64,000 bases of DNA from Alphaproteobacteria bacterium (GTDB lineage Bacteria > Pseudomonadota > Alphaproteobacteria > Sphingomonadales > Kordiimonadaceae). This document shows positions 44,681 to 53,749 of this stretch, one piece after another. The notes below the pieces were generated by a model, which ran no database searches, was not told where the DNA came from, and saw only the letters and a program-made list of their open reading frames with translations. The DNA is taken from NCBI GenBank assembly GCA_013372975.1, contig JABXIS010000011.1:62001-126000 (forward strand). Reading direction: 5' to 3'. The translations under genes were made by a program, and so were the position numbers. Positions within the stretch are counted from its first letter, which is position 1, and every line of letters begins with the position of its first letter.

Positions 44681-45406
44681 TTAATTCCCTAAAAGGCACT
44701 CTGAAAGCCCTGTGCCTTCGGCAAAGGCAGGAGACCGTTTTTTGGACAGGGCAAGGAACTGCCCGCTATGGCCAAGGGGTGGTTGCAGCACGCGGATGCG
44801 CTGCGGGATATTGGATTCTGTCATGTGATATATGATCATGGCCGGGCTGTCGGCGATGAAATCCACACGTCCGCTTAGCAGTTCATCAACAAGGGACTTG
44901 CTGTCGCTGCGTTCAACAAGGGTTGCCTTGTCGCTGCGGACATAGGTATCGAACTTGTCTTCCAGAAGTGCATTGGTGCGGACGCCCACGCGTTTTCCTG
45001 CCAACATTTCAAGGGAAGAGAAAGTGGTGACGCTGCTGTCCTTCCGGACAATGAGCGTAGGGCTCATGTCCACCAACGGCTTTGACGGGAAATCGAAAAA
45101 TTCCAGCCTGTCTTCTGCGTAGTTGGTTGGGATCACGCCGTCAACGATGCCGATCTGTGCCATCATATAGGCACGGTTCCAGCTGGGGGTGATGATAATT
45201 TCGGTTCCCACACCGCATTTTTCGGCCAGCCGGCGCAAGGCCTCCACGGCCGTACCACTGATCGCTTCAGACTTCTCGTCACGCAAAACAAGAGGGGGCA
45301 CGACAATCGAGGATATCCGGATTGTCGGTGTATCGGTGGCGCCGCTGTGGGTGCCAATTAGCGCTGCTGTCAAGCATCCCAGCAGGATACTTGTTAGTTT
45401 ACGCAC
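44681..45406 (-). CDS. orphan periplasmic solute-binding protein (SBP_bac_3), GTG start
   Basis: A 241-residue paralogue of the gene downstream of it: RISSIVVPPLVLRD, AYMMAQIGIVDGVIPTNYAEDRLEF, FSSLEMLAGKRVGVRTN, SECLLGN. AAGGAGAGCCCG precedes GTG 45406, which begins a good signal peptide (RKLTSILLGCLTAALIGTHSGA). The pair probably arose by tandem duplication and has diverged in the presumed ligand pocket. No transport genes are near. Confidence 0.82.
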   Translation of the reverse strand: MRKLTSILLGCLTAALIGTHSGATDTPTIRISSIVVPPLVLRDEKSEAISGTAVEALRRLAEKCGVGTEIIITPSWNRAYMMAQIGIVDGVIPTNYAEDRLEFFDFPSKPLVDMSPTLIVRKDSSVTTFSSLEMLAGKRVGVRTNALLEDKFDTYVRSDKATLVERSDSKSLVDELLSGRVDFIADSPAMIIYHMTESNIPQRIRVLQPPLGHSGQFLALSKKRSPAFAEGTGLSECLLGN

Positions 45407-45598
45407 CGGGCTCTCCTTGTTGGCGTAAACCCCCAAATTGCGCGTGCAGTGCCGATTTTACGGGAAGCGCCTCTATGAAAGGTTAACAACTGGTCGTCGT
45501 CTCACAAGCACAGATAGCCGCAAAAGGGGCCCCTTCGGCCCGAAACCTTGCCAAGGTGCGCGGGCGTGGCTGAAAAGCGATCCAGGAAGGTTTCAAGT

Positions 45599-45745
45599 AT
45601 GTCTATCGATCGGAGTATCGACCTTTGTTACAAGATGCTGATGGTGCTGTGGATAGTGGGTGCTGTAGCTTTGGGCTATTCTGTCTTGCAGGAAGATGCA
45701 CAGCCGGGATGTGATCTTGCAATGAGCCATTTTCACAAAGGATAG
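45599..45745 (+). CDS. small single-helix membrane protein (48 aa), hypothetical
   Basis: Reads MSIDRSIDLCYK, then a hydrophobic helix LMVLWIVGAVALGYSV, then a short soluble tail. AGGAAGG lies 8 nt upstream of the ATG. Size, ribosome-binding site and helix fit a small membrane protein, but there is no known family. Much of the surrounding 45.75-46.15 kb shows nothing I can name. Confidence 0.4.
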   Translation: MSIDRSIDLCYKMLMVLWIVGAVALGYSVLQEDAQPGCDLAMSHFHKG

Positions 45746-46163
45746 GCAGTAATCTCTTATGGGTTGTATTTTGCGTTATGTTGATGCAGGAGCGAGCCAG
45801 GTGACTTTCTCAAATAAATAGCTTGATGCTGGCTTTGATCTGGGGCGGCGGCCAGTCTCCCACGCTCGCATGTCGGGTTGTGGATATCTTTGCAGTTGGC
45901 GGGCCGGGATTGTGGAAAACAGCTCACTAAACCCTGAATGAATCTTTCCTGTTAAATATCCTCTTGCCTTGGATCGGGAATTTGCCTGATTTTTGCCCAA
46001 TAGTGAGTCGCGCTAGGAAAACAGCGGGTTTCGGAAAGTTGGCCAACTTTTGGCCCAATTTTCGTTCGATGAATTGTGGAAAAAACGGAAAAAAAATATC
46101 CATAAAATACAATGGCTTATATGCCATTAAGGGATTCTCAAGGTTTCGTGACCTACCCTGTAC

Positions 46164-46192
46164 TTGGAATTTGAGTACGAAGCATTTATCTT
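46164..46192 (+). promoter_or_regulatory. candidate promoter of the small RNA at 46200
   Basis: TTGGAA (46164-46169), a 17-bp spacer and TATCTT (46187-46192) match four of six positions each. It lies immediately upstream of a compact hairpin unit ending in a terminator. Confidence 0.4.
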
Positions 46193-46199
46193 AATGCTT

Positions 46200-46277
46200 A
46201 GCGGGTAGCCCCCGCGAATGCCCTCCGTGGGCGTTTCCTCCCTGAGCCTGGGCCACGCAATAGCGTGGCCTTTTTTT
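46200..46277 (+). ncRNA. candidate small RNA, three hairpins with exposed CCTCC
   Basis: About 78 nt. Hairpins: GCGGG/CCCGC (loop TAGCC), AATGCCC/GGGCGTT (loop TCCGT, one G-U), then single-stranded TTCCTCCC and the terminator GGCCACGC/GCGTGGCC with a 4-nt loop and T7. No reading frame fits. The exposed CCTCC is complementary to Shine-Dalgarno sequences, a hallmark of several alphaproteobacterial sRNAs. It lies in an 800-bp stretch without an annotated gene. Confidence 0.5.
46251..46277 (+). terminator. rho-independent terminator
   Basis: Perfect 8-bp arms GGCCACGC and GCGTGGCC around AATA, then seven T. Confidence 0.88.
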
Positions 46278-46503
46278 GTCTGCCAAAAAAAAATGGGTTT
46301 ATGTGGCATTTTTGCTGCTGTGGATAAATAGCCACATCAATCGCCTGATTGAGGACCTGATTGCCTACATCTGCGAGGGGGCTGCGATACAGCCGGACCA
46401 ACATGGGGTGATAGCATTTCCTCCTGGCACGGTTTTGCGCCCAAGATGAACAGTATTCACTTTTGAGTAGAGTATTGCATAAGCAATAAAAGGTGTCGGT
46501 GGC

Positions 46504-46530
46504 AAAAAGAAAGGGCGCCGAAGCGCCCTT
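46504..46530 (-). terminator. terminator of the TonB receptor gene
   Basis: On the minus strand GGGCGC and GCGCCC with a TTCG tetraloop, followed by TTTCTTTTT, 24 bp after the stop. Confidence 0.9.
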
Positions 46531-46552
46531 CCGGAATTGGTTGTTTCAGCCC

Positions 46553-49246
46553 CTAGAAGCTGAAGCGTGCCCGCACATAGTACAGGCCGCCATTGAAGCC
46601 CATTGGCGATGTAACCGGATAGGTCGCGCCGGCAATGCCCGCGAACGGGTTATCGTCAGGATAGTTATTGAAGATGTTGTTGGCGCCAACAACAAGCTCA
46701 AGGTTTTCCATAACGTTGTAGCCGAATTCGATATCCATGGTTACTTCAGAACCACCTTCGATTTCCAGGCCAGCACTATCGAGGTGTGCTTCACAGTAGC
46801 TACCATAGTAGTTACCGCGTGCCAGGAAACGCCACTTGTCAGTGGTGTGCGTAAGCGTACCGCTGAAGCGTGTTTTTGGCAGGTTCTGCTCGATCTGCAT
46901 TACGCGGGTGCCGTCCATCGTAAGGATGGATGGGTCAACCGAGTAGAGGCACTTGTCGGTGCTGGAGATAATGCTGTCACGGTCTTGGCCCGAGATCGCA
47001 GTTACCTTGGTCTTGGTATAGTTACCAGCCAGCGCGAAGTTTGTGCTGCCTTCTTCGAAGATGTCCAGCGGGATCGTTGCAACAACGTCGATACCCTGAG
47101 TGCGGGTGTCAAAGTCGTTCACGAAGAAGCGGAACGCCTGAAGGTCAGCCGCGAAGGCCACACCACTGTCCACCAGAGCCTGACGCTCTGCCTGTGTCAG
47201 TGTGATGGTAGCAGACTGGGTGATCCGGTCCTTCACCTTGATGTTGAAATAGTCAACAGTCAGGCTTGCTGCACCGATATCGGCTGCGAAACCAAGCGTA
47301 AAGGCGTCAGATTTCTCTGGGCCCAGAGGCTCGGCACCTTTGGAAGCTGCAACAGGGTTGGTTGGTGGGATGGTACCACGCTGGGCAAGCTGCAGAACAC
47401 CATTCACAGTTTCAAACACTGTGGATACGTTCACAACCTGCTGCTGGCCAACTGTAGGTGCCCGGAAGCCTGAGCTCAAGGAACCACGAAGGCGGAACGC
47501 ATCACCAAGCTTGTAAAGGGTGGTTACCTTGAAGTTGGTTGTGGAACCAAAGTCGGAGAAGTCTTCGAAGCGAAGAGCTGCGCCGAGGATCCAGTCTTCG
47601 GTGATATCGGTTTCAAGGTCGATATAACCTGCGATGTTGGAACGGTCCCAAGTGCCAGCAACCTGTGGGCTGAAGCCCGAGAAGCCGTTGGAGCCAATAC
47701 CGAAGCCCTGCGTGAAGCTGATCACTTCACCTTGGTCGTTAGTGCGCTCAAACGCTTCCGCCAGGATGCCAACTTCGAAGGATTCTGGCTGGCCAGTAGA
47801 TGCTTCGAACTGCTCTTCACGCCATTCGAAACCAAACGCAACGTTCAGTGGCGAATAGAAGCCCATTTCAACCGGGTAGGAGAAGTCAGCGTTGATGTTT
47901 TTCTCAAGCTGAACATAAGAACCCAGATCAAACTCGGTTGGCGTAAGTGGCCCCAAGCTTGGGTTGATCGTGTTTTTGATGAAGAAGTCAGCCTGGTTTC
48001 GGCCGGCATGCATGCTCACATCATAGGTCAGGCCGTTGTCCAGCTCGCCACGGTAGCCCATAGCAAAGGCCAAATCGTTCAGCTTGCCGCCAAACTGTGG
48101 TGTAAAGCCACCAGGGAACATCTCGTTGAAGATGAAACAGTTTGGATCAGCCGCAATTGCCGCCAATGCCGCTGCTTCACCAGCAGAGCCAATCACCAGT
48201 GGATCGGCAATCGTGCCTGTCGTTGCTTCACCCTCATTGAAGTTGAAGCCGCCTGGGCAGGTGATGCCATCATCTGGCGTCAGGTCACCAACAAGGCGGG
48301 TCACGCCGCTGTCATTGGAGTTTACGCCACCACGAGTGTCCGGGTTACGGAAGAAGAAGCCGCCTTCAACTTCACGCTCTGCATAGTTGCCGAACATATA
48401 GGCTTCGCCGGAACCGGTTTCGATGCCTGCGTTCATGAAGACTTTCCAGTCGTTCTTCACTTCAGGCTGGCCCCAGATCTGTGCATAAGGCTGACGCACG
48501 TCAGTGTTGCCGCCCGCGATCAGGCCAAGGGCGTCATCGCGCTGCGTGGACCGGCTGGTTGGGTCTTGCTGACGCCATTCACCAGAGAAGTTCACAAAGC
48601 CCTGGCTGCCAAGCGGCAGGCCCATGTTGGCAGAAAGCTGAAGCTGGTCGCCGTCACCTTCGTAGGTAGAGCCCCACTTGGCTTCAACGGCGCCGCCTTC
48701 GGCATCGTCGCGCAGTACGAAGTTCATCACGCCTGCGATAGCGTCAGAACCATATTGTGCGGCCGCACCATCGCGCAGTACTTCAACGCGCTTCAGGGCA
48801 ATCGCAGGGATAACGGAAATATCCGGTCCTTGCGCGCCGTCAGACAGGCCGCCGCCGAGGAAGGCAATCACAGCCGCGCGGTGGCGACGTTTGCCGTTCA
48901 GAAGAACCAGTGTTTGGTCAGGGGCAAGGCCGCGAAGGTTCGCCGGGCGAACAAGCGTGGCCGCATCCGAGATTGGCTGGGCATTAACATTATAGGATGG
49001 TACGACTGTGCGCAGCAGGTTGGACATGTCGCCGTCACCCTGGTTGGCGAAATCATCGCCACTGATGACATCAACAGGCGCTGGCGTGTCTGCCGCGGAA
49101 CGTGCTGCCCGGCGTGAACCGGTTACAACAACTTCCTCAATAGCCATGCCACCGCTGTCTGCGCTGGTGTTTTCCTGTGCGCTAACGGCTGATGGCATAG
49201 CCGCCAGCACCGCTACACAGGATGTACCTAGTAGAAATTTCTTCAT
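46553..49246 (-). CDS. TonB-dependent outer-membrane receptor
   Basis: An 897-residue receptor. A signal peptide (MKKFLLGTSCVAVLAAMPSAVSAQE) precedes the plug domain (about residues 45-165, EEVVVTGSR, then RGLAPDQTLVLLNGKRRHRA and VEVLRDGAAAQYGSDAIAGVMN), and a long beta-barrel ends in the terminal YYVRARFSF. It imports a siderophore, peptide, carbohydrate or similar ligand with TonB/ExbBD energy. No neighbouring regulator or siderophore genes indicate the substrate. The start at 49246 follows the intergenic region; upstream residues to 49327 read as non-coding. Confidence 0.95.
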   Translation of the reverse strand: MKKFLLGTSCVAVLAAMPSAVSAQENTSADSGGMAIEEVVVTGSRRAARSAADTPAPVDVISGDDFANQGDGDMSNLLRTVVPSYNVNAQPISDAATLVRPANLRGLAPDQTLVLLNGKRRHRAAVIAFLGGGLSDGAQGPDISVIPAIALKRVEVLRDGAAAQYGSDAIAGVMNFVLRDDAEGGAVEAKWGSTYEGDGDQLQLSANMGLPLGSQGFVNFSGEWRQQDPTSRSTQRDDALGLIAGGNTDVRQPYAQIWGQPEVKNDWKVFMNAGIETGSGEAYMFGNYAEREVEGGFFFRNPDTRGGVNSNDSGVTRLVGDLTPDDGITCPGGFNFNEGEATTGTIADPLVIGSAGEAAALAAIAADPNCFIFNEMFPGGFTPQFGGKLNDLAFAMGYRGELDNGLTYDVSMHAGRNQADFFIKNTINPSLGPLTPTEFDLGSYVQLEKNINADFSYPVEMGFYSPLNVAFGFEWREEQFEASTGQPESFEVGILAEAFERTNDQGEVISFTQGFGIGSNGFSGFSPQVAGTWDRSNIAGYIDLETDITEDWILGAALRFEDFSDFGSTTNFKVTTLYKLGDAFRLRGSLSSGFRAPTVGQQQVVNVSTVFETVNGVLQLAQRGTIPPTNPVAASKGAEPLGPEKSDAFTLGFAADIGAASLTVDYFNIKVKDRITQSATITLTQAERQALVDSGVAFAADLQAFRFFVNDFDTRTQGIDVVATIPLDIFEEGSTNFALAGNYTKTKVTAISGQDRDSIISSTDKCLYSVDPSILTMDGTRVMQIEQNLPKTRFSGTLTHTTDKWRFLARGNYYGSYCEAHLDSAGLEIEGGSEVTMDIEFGYNVMENLELVVGANNIFNNYPDDNPFAGIAGATYPVTSPMGFNGGLYYVRARFSF

Positions 49247-49562
49247 GGTGTCCACAGAACCCCTCCGTGTTTTTTGACGTGGTTTCAGTTCTTCGCTGCC
49301 AACCTCCCAGAAGCACAGCGAATGCACTCGATACCTACATGACGAATTGTAAGCAGGGTTTGAGAATAAAAAACGCGGAAAAAGGGCACTTTTGCATTTT
49401 CGGTGTCACGAAAGTTTAAAAGTGTCGTTTTTGAAACACATGTGAACTCCTTGCTTTCAAATGAGAAATATTATTGCAAAAGCAACTCCTGACAGCAATT
49501 TTCGGAAACCTGCAACCTGTGGAAACAGTGCCGTGAGTGCGGTTTTGCAGGTGGGTTTCGGG

Positions 49563-50507
49563 CTATTCCGCAGCCTTAGGTAGATCATCCTGATAGCGTG
49601 CAGACAACAGCGCCGGCAGCCGTTTCATCAGCTGTGTGCAAACATGCTGGAACCGGTCCTGGATATCACCAAAGGTTTCAAGGGGCTCGAGGGTTTCCTC
49701 GTCCATATAGATGGAGCGGCAGATTTCCACCTGGAGGGCGTGGAAGCCCTGGTTCGGCTTGCCGTAATGCTGTGTTGTATAACCGCCCGAATAGGGCACA
49801 TTGCGCCGAACGCGAAATCCTGAGCGGATAAGCAGTTCTTCCATGATGGAAGTCAGGTCGCGCGCGCCGGCGCTGCCCCAATTGTCACCCAATACGATAT
49901 CGGGTCCTGTGTGGCTGCGCCTGCGTGGTTTGACGTCCGACGGCATGGAATGGCAGTCGATCAGAACCGCGCAACCGAATTGTTTGCGTTTGGCTGCCAG
50001 TGTGTCCATCAGTTTTTGATGATAGGGGTAATAGACAGCATCCAGGCGTGCGAAAGCTTCGCGCGCAGCAAGAGGGGCATTATATATGGGCATGCCCTCA
50101 GCCACGATGCGCGGAATGAGGCCCAGTCCGGCCCTTACCCGATGTGTTTCTGAAACCGTATTTTCCTCAAGTGGCGGCGTGAACATGGACGGATCAAGTT
50201 CGTCCGCGGCCCTGTTGAGGTCCAGATAGGCGCGGGCATGTGTTGCGATCAAAAGATCACCGCCCACAGCAGTCAGTCCTTCGAACAATTTGTCCACGTA
50301 TGCATCTTCGGAAATTCTGAGATCCAGGTCAGACAAATCAGACAAGGCGCGCATGCGATCAGGATAAATGCGCCCGCTGTGCGGTACGGCAAACAGAAAG
50401 GGCGATGGTGATTGTGCCCTCTTGAATATAAAGGGTGCAGGGGTGCGCTGCAGCCCCTCAGAGAGGGCAGCGGGTGCGTTATCTTCCCTGCCAGTATCGC
50501 CTGTCAT
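49563..50507 (-). CDS. N-formylglutamate amidohydrolase family protein
   Basis: A 314-residue Zn-type hydrolase (HutG2-like family): FAVPHSGRIYP opens the domain, LIDCHSMPSD supplies a His, and GFHALQVEICRSIYMDEETLEPL closes it. It may convert N-formylglutamate to glutamate, but no hut genes are adjacent. The region 49247-49562 upstream of the TonB gene is AT-rich and gene-free; I see no clear element there. Confidence 0.88.
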   Translation of the reverse strand: MTGDTGREDNAPAALSEGLQRTPAPFIFKRAQSPSPFLFAVPHSGRIYPDRMRALSDLSDLDLRISEDAYVDKLFEGLTAVGGDLLIATHARAYLDLNRAADELDPSMFTPPLEENTVSETHRVRAGLGLIPRIVAEGMPIYNAPLAAREAFARLDAVYYPYHQKLMDTLAAKRKQFGCAVLIDCHSMPSDVKPRRRSHTGPDIVLGDNWGSAGARDLTSIMEELLIRSGFRVRRNVPYSGGYTTQHYGKPNQGFHALQVEICRSIYMDEETLEPLETFGDIQDRFQHVCTQLMKRLPALLSARYQDDLPKAAE

Positions 50508-50647
50508 GGGGAAATCCTACCGTGATTTTTTCCTGAAGTCATCGCCTTGTTTTGTGATTTTGGTTGAGCGCCTTTTATGCTGCTGCGTGCCGCAAAATTG
50601 GCTTGCGTGGTGTAACGGGCCAGTGTAAACACGCATCCGTCCCGCCG

Positions 50648-50665
50648 CTTCAGGGTGCCCTGAAG
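50648..50665. repeat. 8-bp inverted repeat before tRNA-Val
   Basis: CTTCAGGG and CCCTGAAG with a TG spacer lie 30 bp upstream of the tRNA. Purpose unknown; no T-run follows, so it is not a terminator. Confidence 0.35.
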
Positions 50666-50694
50666 GTTGGTGGTGTCTCTGAATAAATTGGTAC

Positions 50695-50770
50695 GGTCGG
50701 TTAGCTCAGTTGGTAGAGCGCATCGTTGACATCGATGAGGTCGTTGGTTCGAACCCAATACCGACCACCA
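50695..50770 (+). tRNA. tRNA-Val (anticodon GAC)
   Basis: A complete 76-nt cloverleaf: acceptor GGTCGGT pairs with ACCGACC; D-arm GCTC/GAGC; anticodon stem CATCG/CGATG around loop TTGACAT (anticodon GAC); T-arm GTTGG/CCAAT with TTCGAAC; encoded CCA after the discriminator A. A terminator follows 130 bp downstream. Confidence 0.97.
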
Positions 50771-50896
50771 TTTATTTTCCGCAGAAAACCGGTTTCTTTA
50801 CCAGATGACCTGAGCCGCCTTTTGGCCCTTCAGAGCTGTAGGTCGCTTGTCCTGTGGCCTGCCATCCTGCCTGCCCTTCTGGTTTCTCTTTTGTCT

Positions 50897-50930
50897 GATC
50901 TCCTCTTTCTGCAAGAGGGGTCATTTTTTT
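50897..50930 (+). terminator. terminator downstream of tRNA-Val
   Basis: GATCTCCTCTT and AAGAGGGGTC arms (one bulge) with a 5-nt loop are followed by A and T7. The remaining 50931-51316 has a CGAGGC/GCCTCG hairpin near 51014 and a short imperfect repeat (TTTCGAGT) near 51110, but no gene. Confidence 0.7.
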
Positions 50931-51316
50931 CTTGTTTTGAAATTAGAATCATGATTCTAATATTGGAAATATCTTATTTAGCACATGGGTTTGTGGAATT
51001 TTCTGCGGTCATGTGATGGTGCCTCGAGGCTGCGCCTCGGGGGCGGGTTGGCCCTGCTTGGTCAGTGGGGCTGTCGCTGTGGCAGGCAAAGTGCCGAGTA
51101 GCGTTTCGAGTAGTGTTTCGAGTGATGTGCTGAGTTGGTCCTGAGTGGGTGTGCGGAGTATTTTCTTACGGACAGCAGTTGGGGAGGCCGATTGCGCGGT
51201 TGCGTGATGTGGTTAGAAAGCATTGGGAGCTTGCAGGCACGAACATGGGCCTCCCTTGCTGCATTATTTGATTTGAAATTCAGTCAGGGCTTCGGCCCTG
51301 AGGGTGCGAGGGGTGC

Positions 51317-52012
51317 ATGACAACACAAACAATTGCGGGTGATGCCGGCCGGGCCATGCCGGGCGGTATGACAGCTGGTTTTGGGCCGTGGATCTATGAT
51401 CGATGGGTGACGAGGCCAGCACAAAACCGAAGTGAACGAACCTTCTTCAAAATCCTGGATGCGGCAGAAGCGCTTTTGGCAGCAAGGTCGTGGCATGAAG
51501 TGTCGGTGCAGGAAATTGTACGCGGGGCGGGGGCTTCTGTCGGGTCCTTTTATAACCGCTTTGCGGACAAAGAGGCGGTGTTGCATTGCCTGGACAAGCG
51601 GTTGGGCCAGGAATGCCGTCAAACTATTGACAGCCTGATCGAGGAATTTGAAAGGGCGCCTGTGCTGGTAGAAGTGGCGCCGGGCATCGTGATCAGCCTT
51701 TTCATCCGGCTGTGCCATGACCGGCGCGGCGTTATCCGGGCGCTGGACCTGGCGGCAAAGATGGCTGGGGATGATCGGTTCTCTGGCCTTGTGCCGGGTT
51801 TTGATGCGGCGGTTCTTTCCTTAAGCCGTTTTCTGGCAAAACATCATGAGGATTTTCGCGGGCAGGCAGCAGACCATATCGCCCGCGCCTTCCGGGAAAG
51901 TTTCTGGCTGGCGCGAGAAACAATCCTCTATGGGCGTGAAACCTTGCCTGAAAAGCAATTGCACGCGTCTCTCATGCGGCATTTTGGTGCGAGCATGTCA
52001 TTGGCGGAGTGA
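51317..52012 (+). CDS. TetR/AcrR-family transcriptional regulator
   Basis: A 231-residue regulator. The HTH is at about residues 38-85 (FFKILDAAEALLAARSWHEVSVQEIVRGAGASVGSFYNRFADKEAVL), the standard TetR N-terminal pattern. The ligand domain is divergent, so the inducer is unknown. The start follows GCGAGGGGTGC. The following SBP gene is 90 bp away in the same direction and may be a target or not. Confidence 0.88.
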   Translation: MTTQTIAGDAGRAMPGGMTAGFGPWIYDRWVTRPAQNRSERTFFKILDAAEALLAARSWHEVSVQEIVRGAGASVGSFYNRFADKEAVLHCLDKRLGQECRQTIDSLIEEFERAPVLVEVAPGIVISLFIRLCHDRRGVIRALDLAAKMAGDDRFSGLVPGFDAAVLSLSRFLAKHHEDFRGQAADHIARAFRESFWLARETILYGRETLPEKQLHASLMRHFGASMSLAE

Positions 52013-52104
52013 TAGGCTAAAAACCACCTTGGCGTGTTGCGGTGGGTAGTTGTGCTGGTAATTTCTTTCAGCCTTTATTTACCTGCCCGCACCATAATGG
52101 GCCC

Positions 52105-52890
52105 ATGTCATGGGTGAAAATGATGTTTGGTCAGTTTCCGGGCCGTGCACGCCGGTGGGTGTGCGCGGCTTTTGGTATTTTCATTTTCGCCCTGCAGCCA
52201 TCGGCGGCGGTTGCGCTGGATGATGAGGCTGGCCAGGAAAATGGCTGCCTCAGGGTTGCCAATTATAATGACGAGCCCGTCCTGCAGAATATGGGTGAGG
52301 CGCTTCAGGCAATATATCGTGAGGCAGGCCTGTGCCTGACCTTGCTGCCTATGCCCACGAGCCGGGCCCACGGGCTTGCGCTGAAGGGCCTGATCGATGG
52401 CCAGATCGGTCGTACGCAGGCCTGGATAGAGGAACATGACAACGAGGCTTTCGCCGTAAAGCCAGCACTGATTGAAACAGTAGCTGTCCTGTTTTCCAAA
52501 AATCAGCTTGAGGCAGGGGCTGTTCAGGATGTTGCTGATTTGGTCAGGGGGCGGGAAATAGCCACGCGTAAAGCAACCAAATGGTCAGCCGCCTGGCTGG
52601 AAAAGCATGGGGGCAAGCCGGTGTATGTACCACAGTGGGAAATGTTGCCCGCGATTTTTGCTGCAAACCGGCTGGAACTTGGCATGTATCTGGTGCCAGT
52701 GAGAGACCTTGATGCAGTGCTTAAAAACAAAGGTTATTATTCAGTGATCCTTGAGGATGTCAGCGTATATCATGTGTTGGCCAGAAAACATGCAGCCCTG
52801 GCAAACCGCCTTAGCAGAGCGCTGGACGATCTTGGCGGCAGCGCCTTTGTTGAACCATATTTAAGTGCACGACCAAAAAGTGAGCCATAG
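52105..52890 (+). CDS. orphan periplasmic solute-binding protein
   Basis: A 261-residue secreted protein (a signal-anchor-like stretch WVCAAFGIFIFALQPSAAVA). The mature part starts with a Cys (NGCLRVANYNDEPVL) and continues in the binding-protein pattern (AIYREAGLCLTLLPMPTSRAHGLALKGLIDGQIGRTQAW). A small loop lacks the usual central strands of the other SBPs, so its lobe 2 is degenerate. It runs 4 bp into the PAS_5 gene, forming an operon. No transport partner is present. Confidence 0.7.
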   Translation: MSWVKMMFGQFPGRARRWVCAAFGIFIFALQPSAAVALDDEAGQENGCLRVANYNDEPVLQNMGEALQAIYREAGLCLTLLPMPTSRAHGLALKGLIDGQIGRTQAWIEEHDNEAFAVKPALIETVAVLFSKNQLEAGAVQDVADLVRGREIATRKATKWSAAWLEKHGGKPVYVPQWEMLPAIFAANRLELGMYLVPVRDLDAVLKNKGYYSVILEDVSVYHVLARKHAALANRLSRALDDLGGSAFVEPYLSARPKSEP

Positions 52891-52894
52891 TTTT

Positions 52895-53437
52895 ATGTCG
52901 TCATTTGGAAATGAGCGGGATTTATCCCTAAAGGGCATGGCGGGGCCGGACCAGTTTACGGTTGTGCCCTGGACACCAGACCTGCCGCTGCGTGAAGATA
53001 TGGCATGGGTGATGGATCATATGGAAGCCAAGCGGGCAGGTCGTCAGTTTTGCAGCCGCAAGGATGTTTCGCCCGGCCAACTGGGCAAATACCTGCCTCG
53101 CATTACCATCCTTGAAGCGGTTTATGACGATGCAGGTGTTGTGATTGATGCCCGCTACAGGCTGATGGGTACAGAAATCAGCATGCTTTACGGCGAAGCC
53201 ACCGGGCAGCTGATCAGCAGTTATCACGGCCCGCACGTATTGCAGCGTGTTTGCCGCATTACCAATCATTGTATTGAGGCAGGCGGGCCGGCTCTAGGCC
53301 TTTCAAAAGCCCTGTCAGATGGGCGCCAATCAGTGGATGTGAGCGTACTTTATATTCCGTTGTCACCCGATGACAAGAATGTGGATCAATTTCTGATCTA
53401 TTCGGCGGTTGAGCGAAAATCACTCGCGCGATTTTAG
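52895..53437 (+). CDS. PAS_5-family protein
   Basis: A 180-residue cytosolic protein of the alphaproteobacterial PAS_5 type (single PAS-like domain, here LGKYLPRITILEAVYDDAGVVIDARYRLMGTEIS to the C-terminal ALSDGRQSVDVSVLYIPLSPDDKNVDQFLIYSAVERK). No output domain is attached. It starts 4 bp after the SBP gene's stop, so the pair is coupled. Two more PAS_5 genes (61313, 62772) occur in the window, one again beside an SBP. Ligand unknown. Confidence 0.72.
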   Translation: MSSFGNERDLSLKGMAGPDQFTVVPWTPDLPLREDMAWVMDHMEAKRAGRQFCSRKDVSPGQLGKYLPRITILEAVYDDAGVVIDARYRLMGTEISMLYGEATGQLISSYHGPHVLQRVCRITNHCIEAGGPALGLSKALSDGRQSVDVSVLYIPLSPDDKNVDQFLIYSAVERKSLARF

Positions 53438-53749
53438 GCCCGTCCAGTTTTTTCAAATCTGCCCAAAGCCTGATTCTCTGCGGTTGCGGGTGATTATGGT
53501 TAATATTGAGGAGAACCAATCGCAACTGCTCTTGGCACATGCATTTTAAAACCGGCGAGTGTATTCCCTTGGTGCAAAAAACGCTAAATCATCAAATTGT
53601 AATCAAATTGTCACTTTTTCCGTTGCTTTTACATAGGCCACCTGAATAGCCTTTCACCGGAGAGAGGGGCGGTATGGTTTGATGCTTTTAGGGGTAAGGG
53701 CATCATACGGGGGTAACCATAGCCACCATATAATAATGAACATCAGGCT

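Noticed and set aside
46303-46449. 48-codon plus-strand GTG frame (AFLLLWINSHINRLIEDL)
   Set aside because: Sequence is plausible but there is no ribosome-binding site and the upstream terminator isolates it; not enough support.
47732-49117. Long plus-strand frame opposite the TonB receptor
   Set aside because: It is antisense to a receptor with a full signal peptide, plug and barrel; the sequence lacks any domain pattern.
50771-51316. Integrated element at the tRNA-Val 3' end
   Set aside because: No second copy of the tRNA 3' end and no integrase were found downstream.
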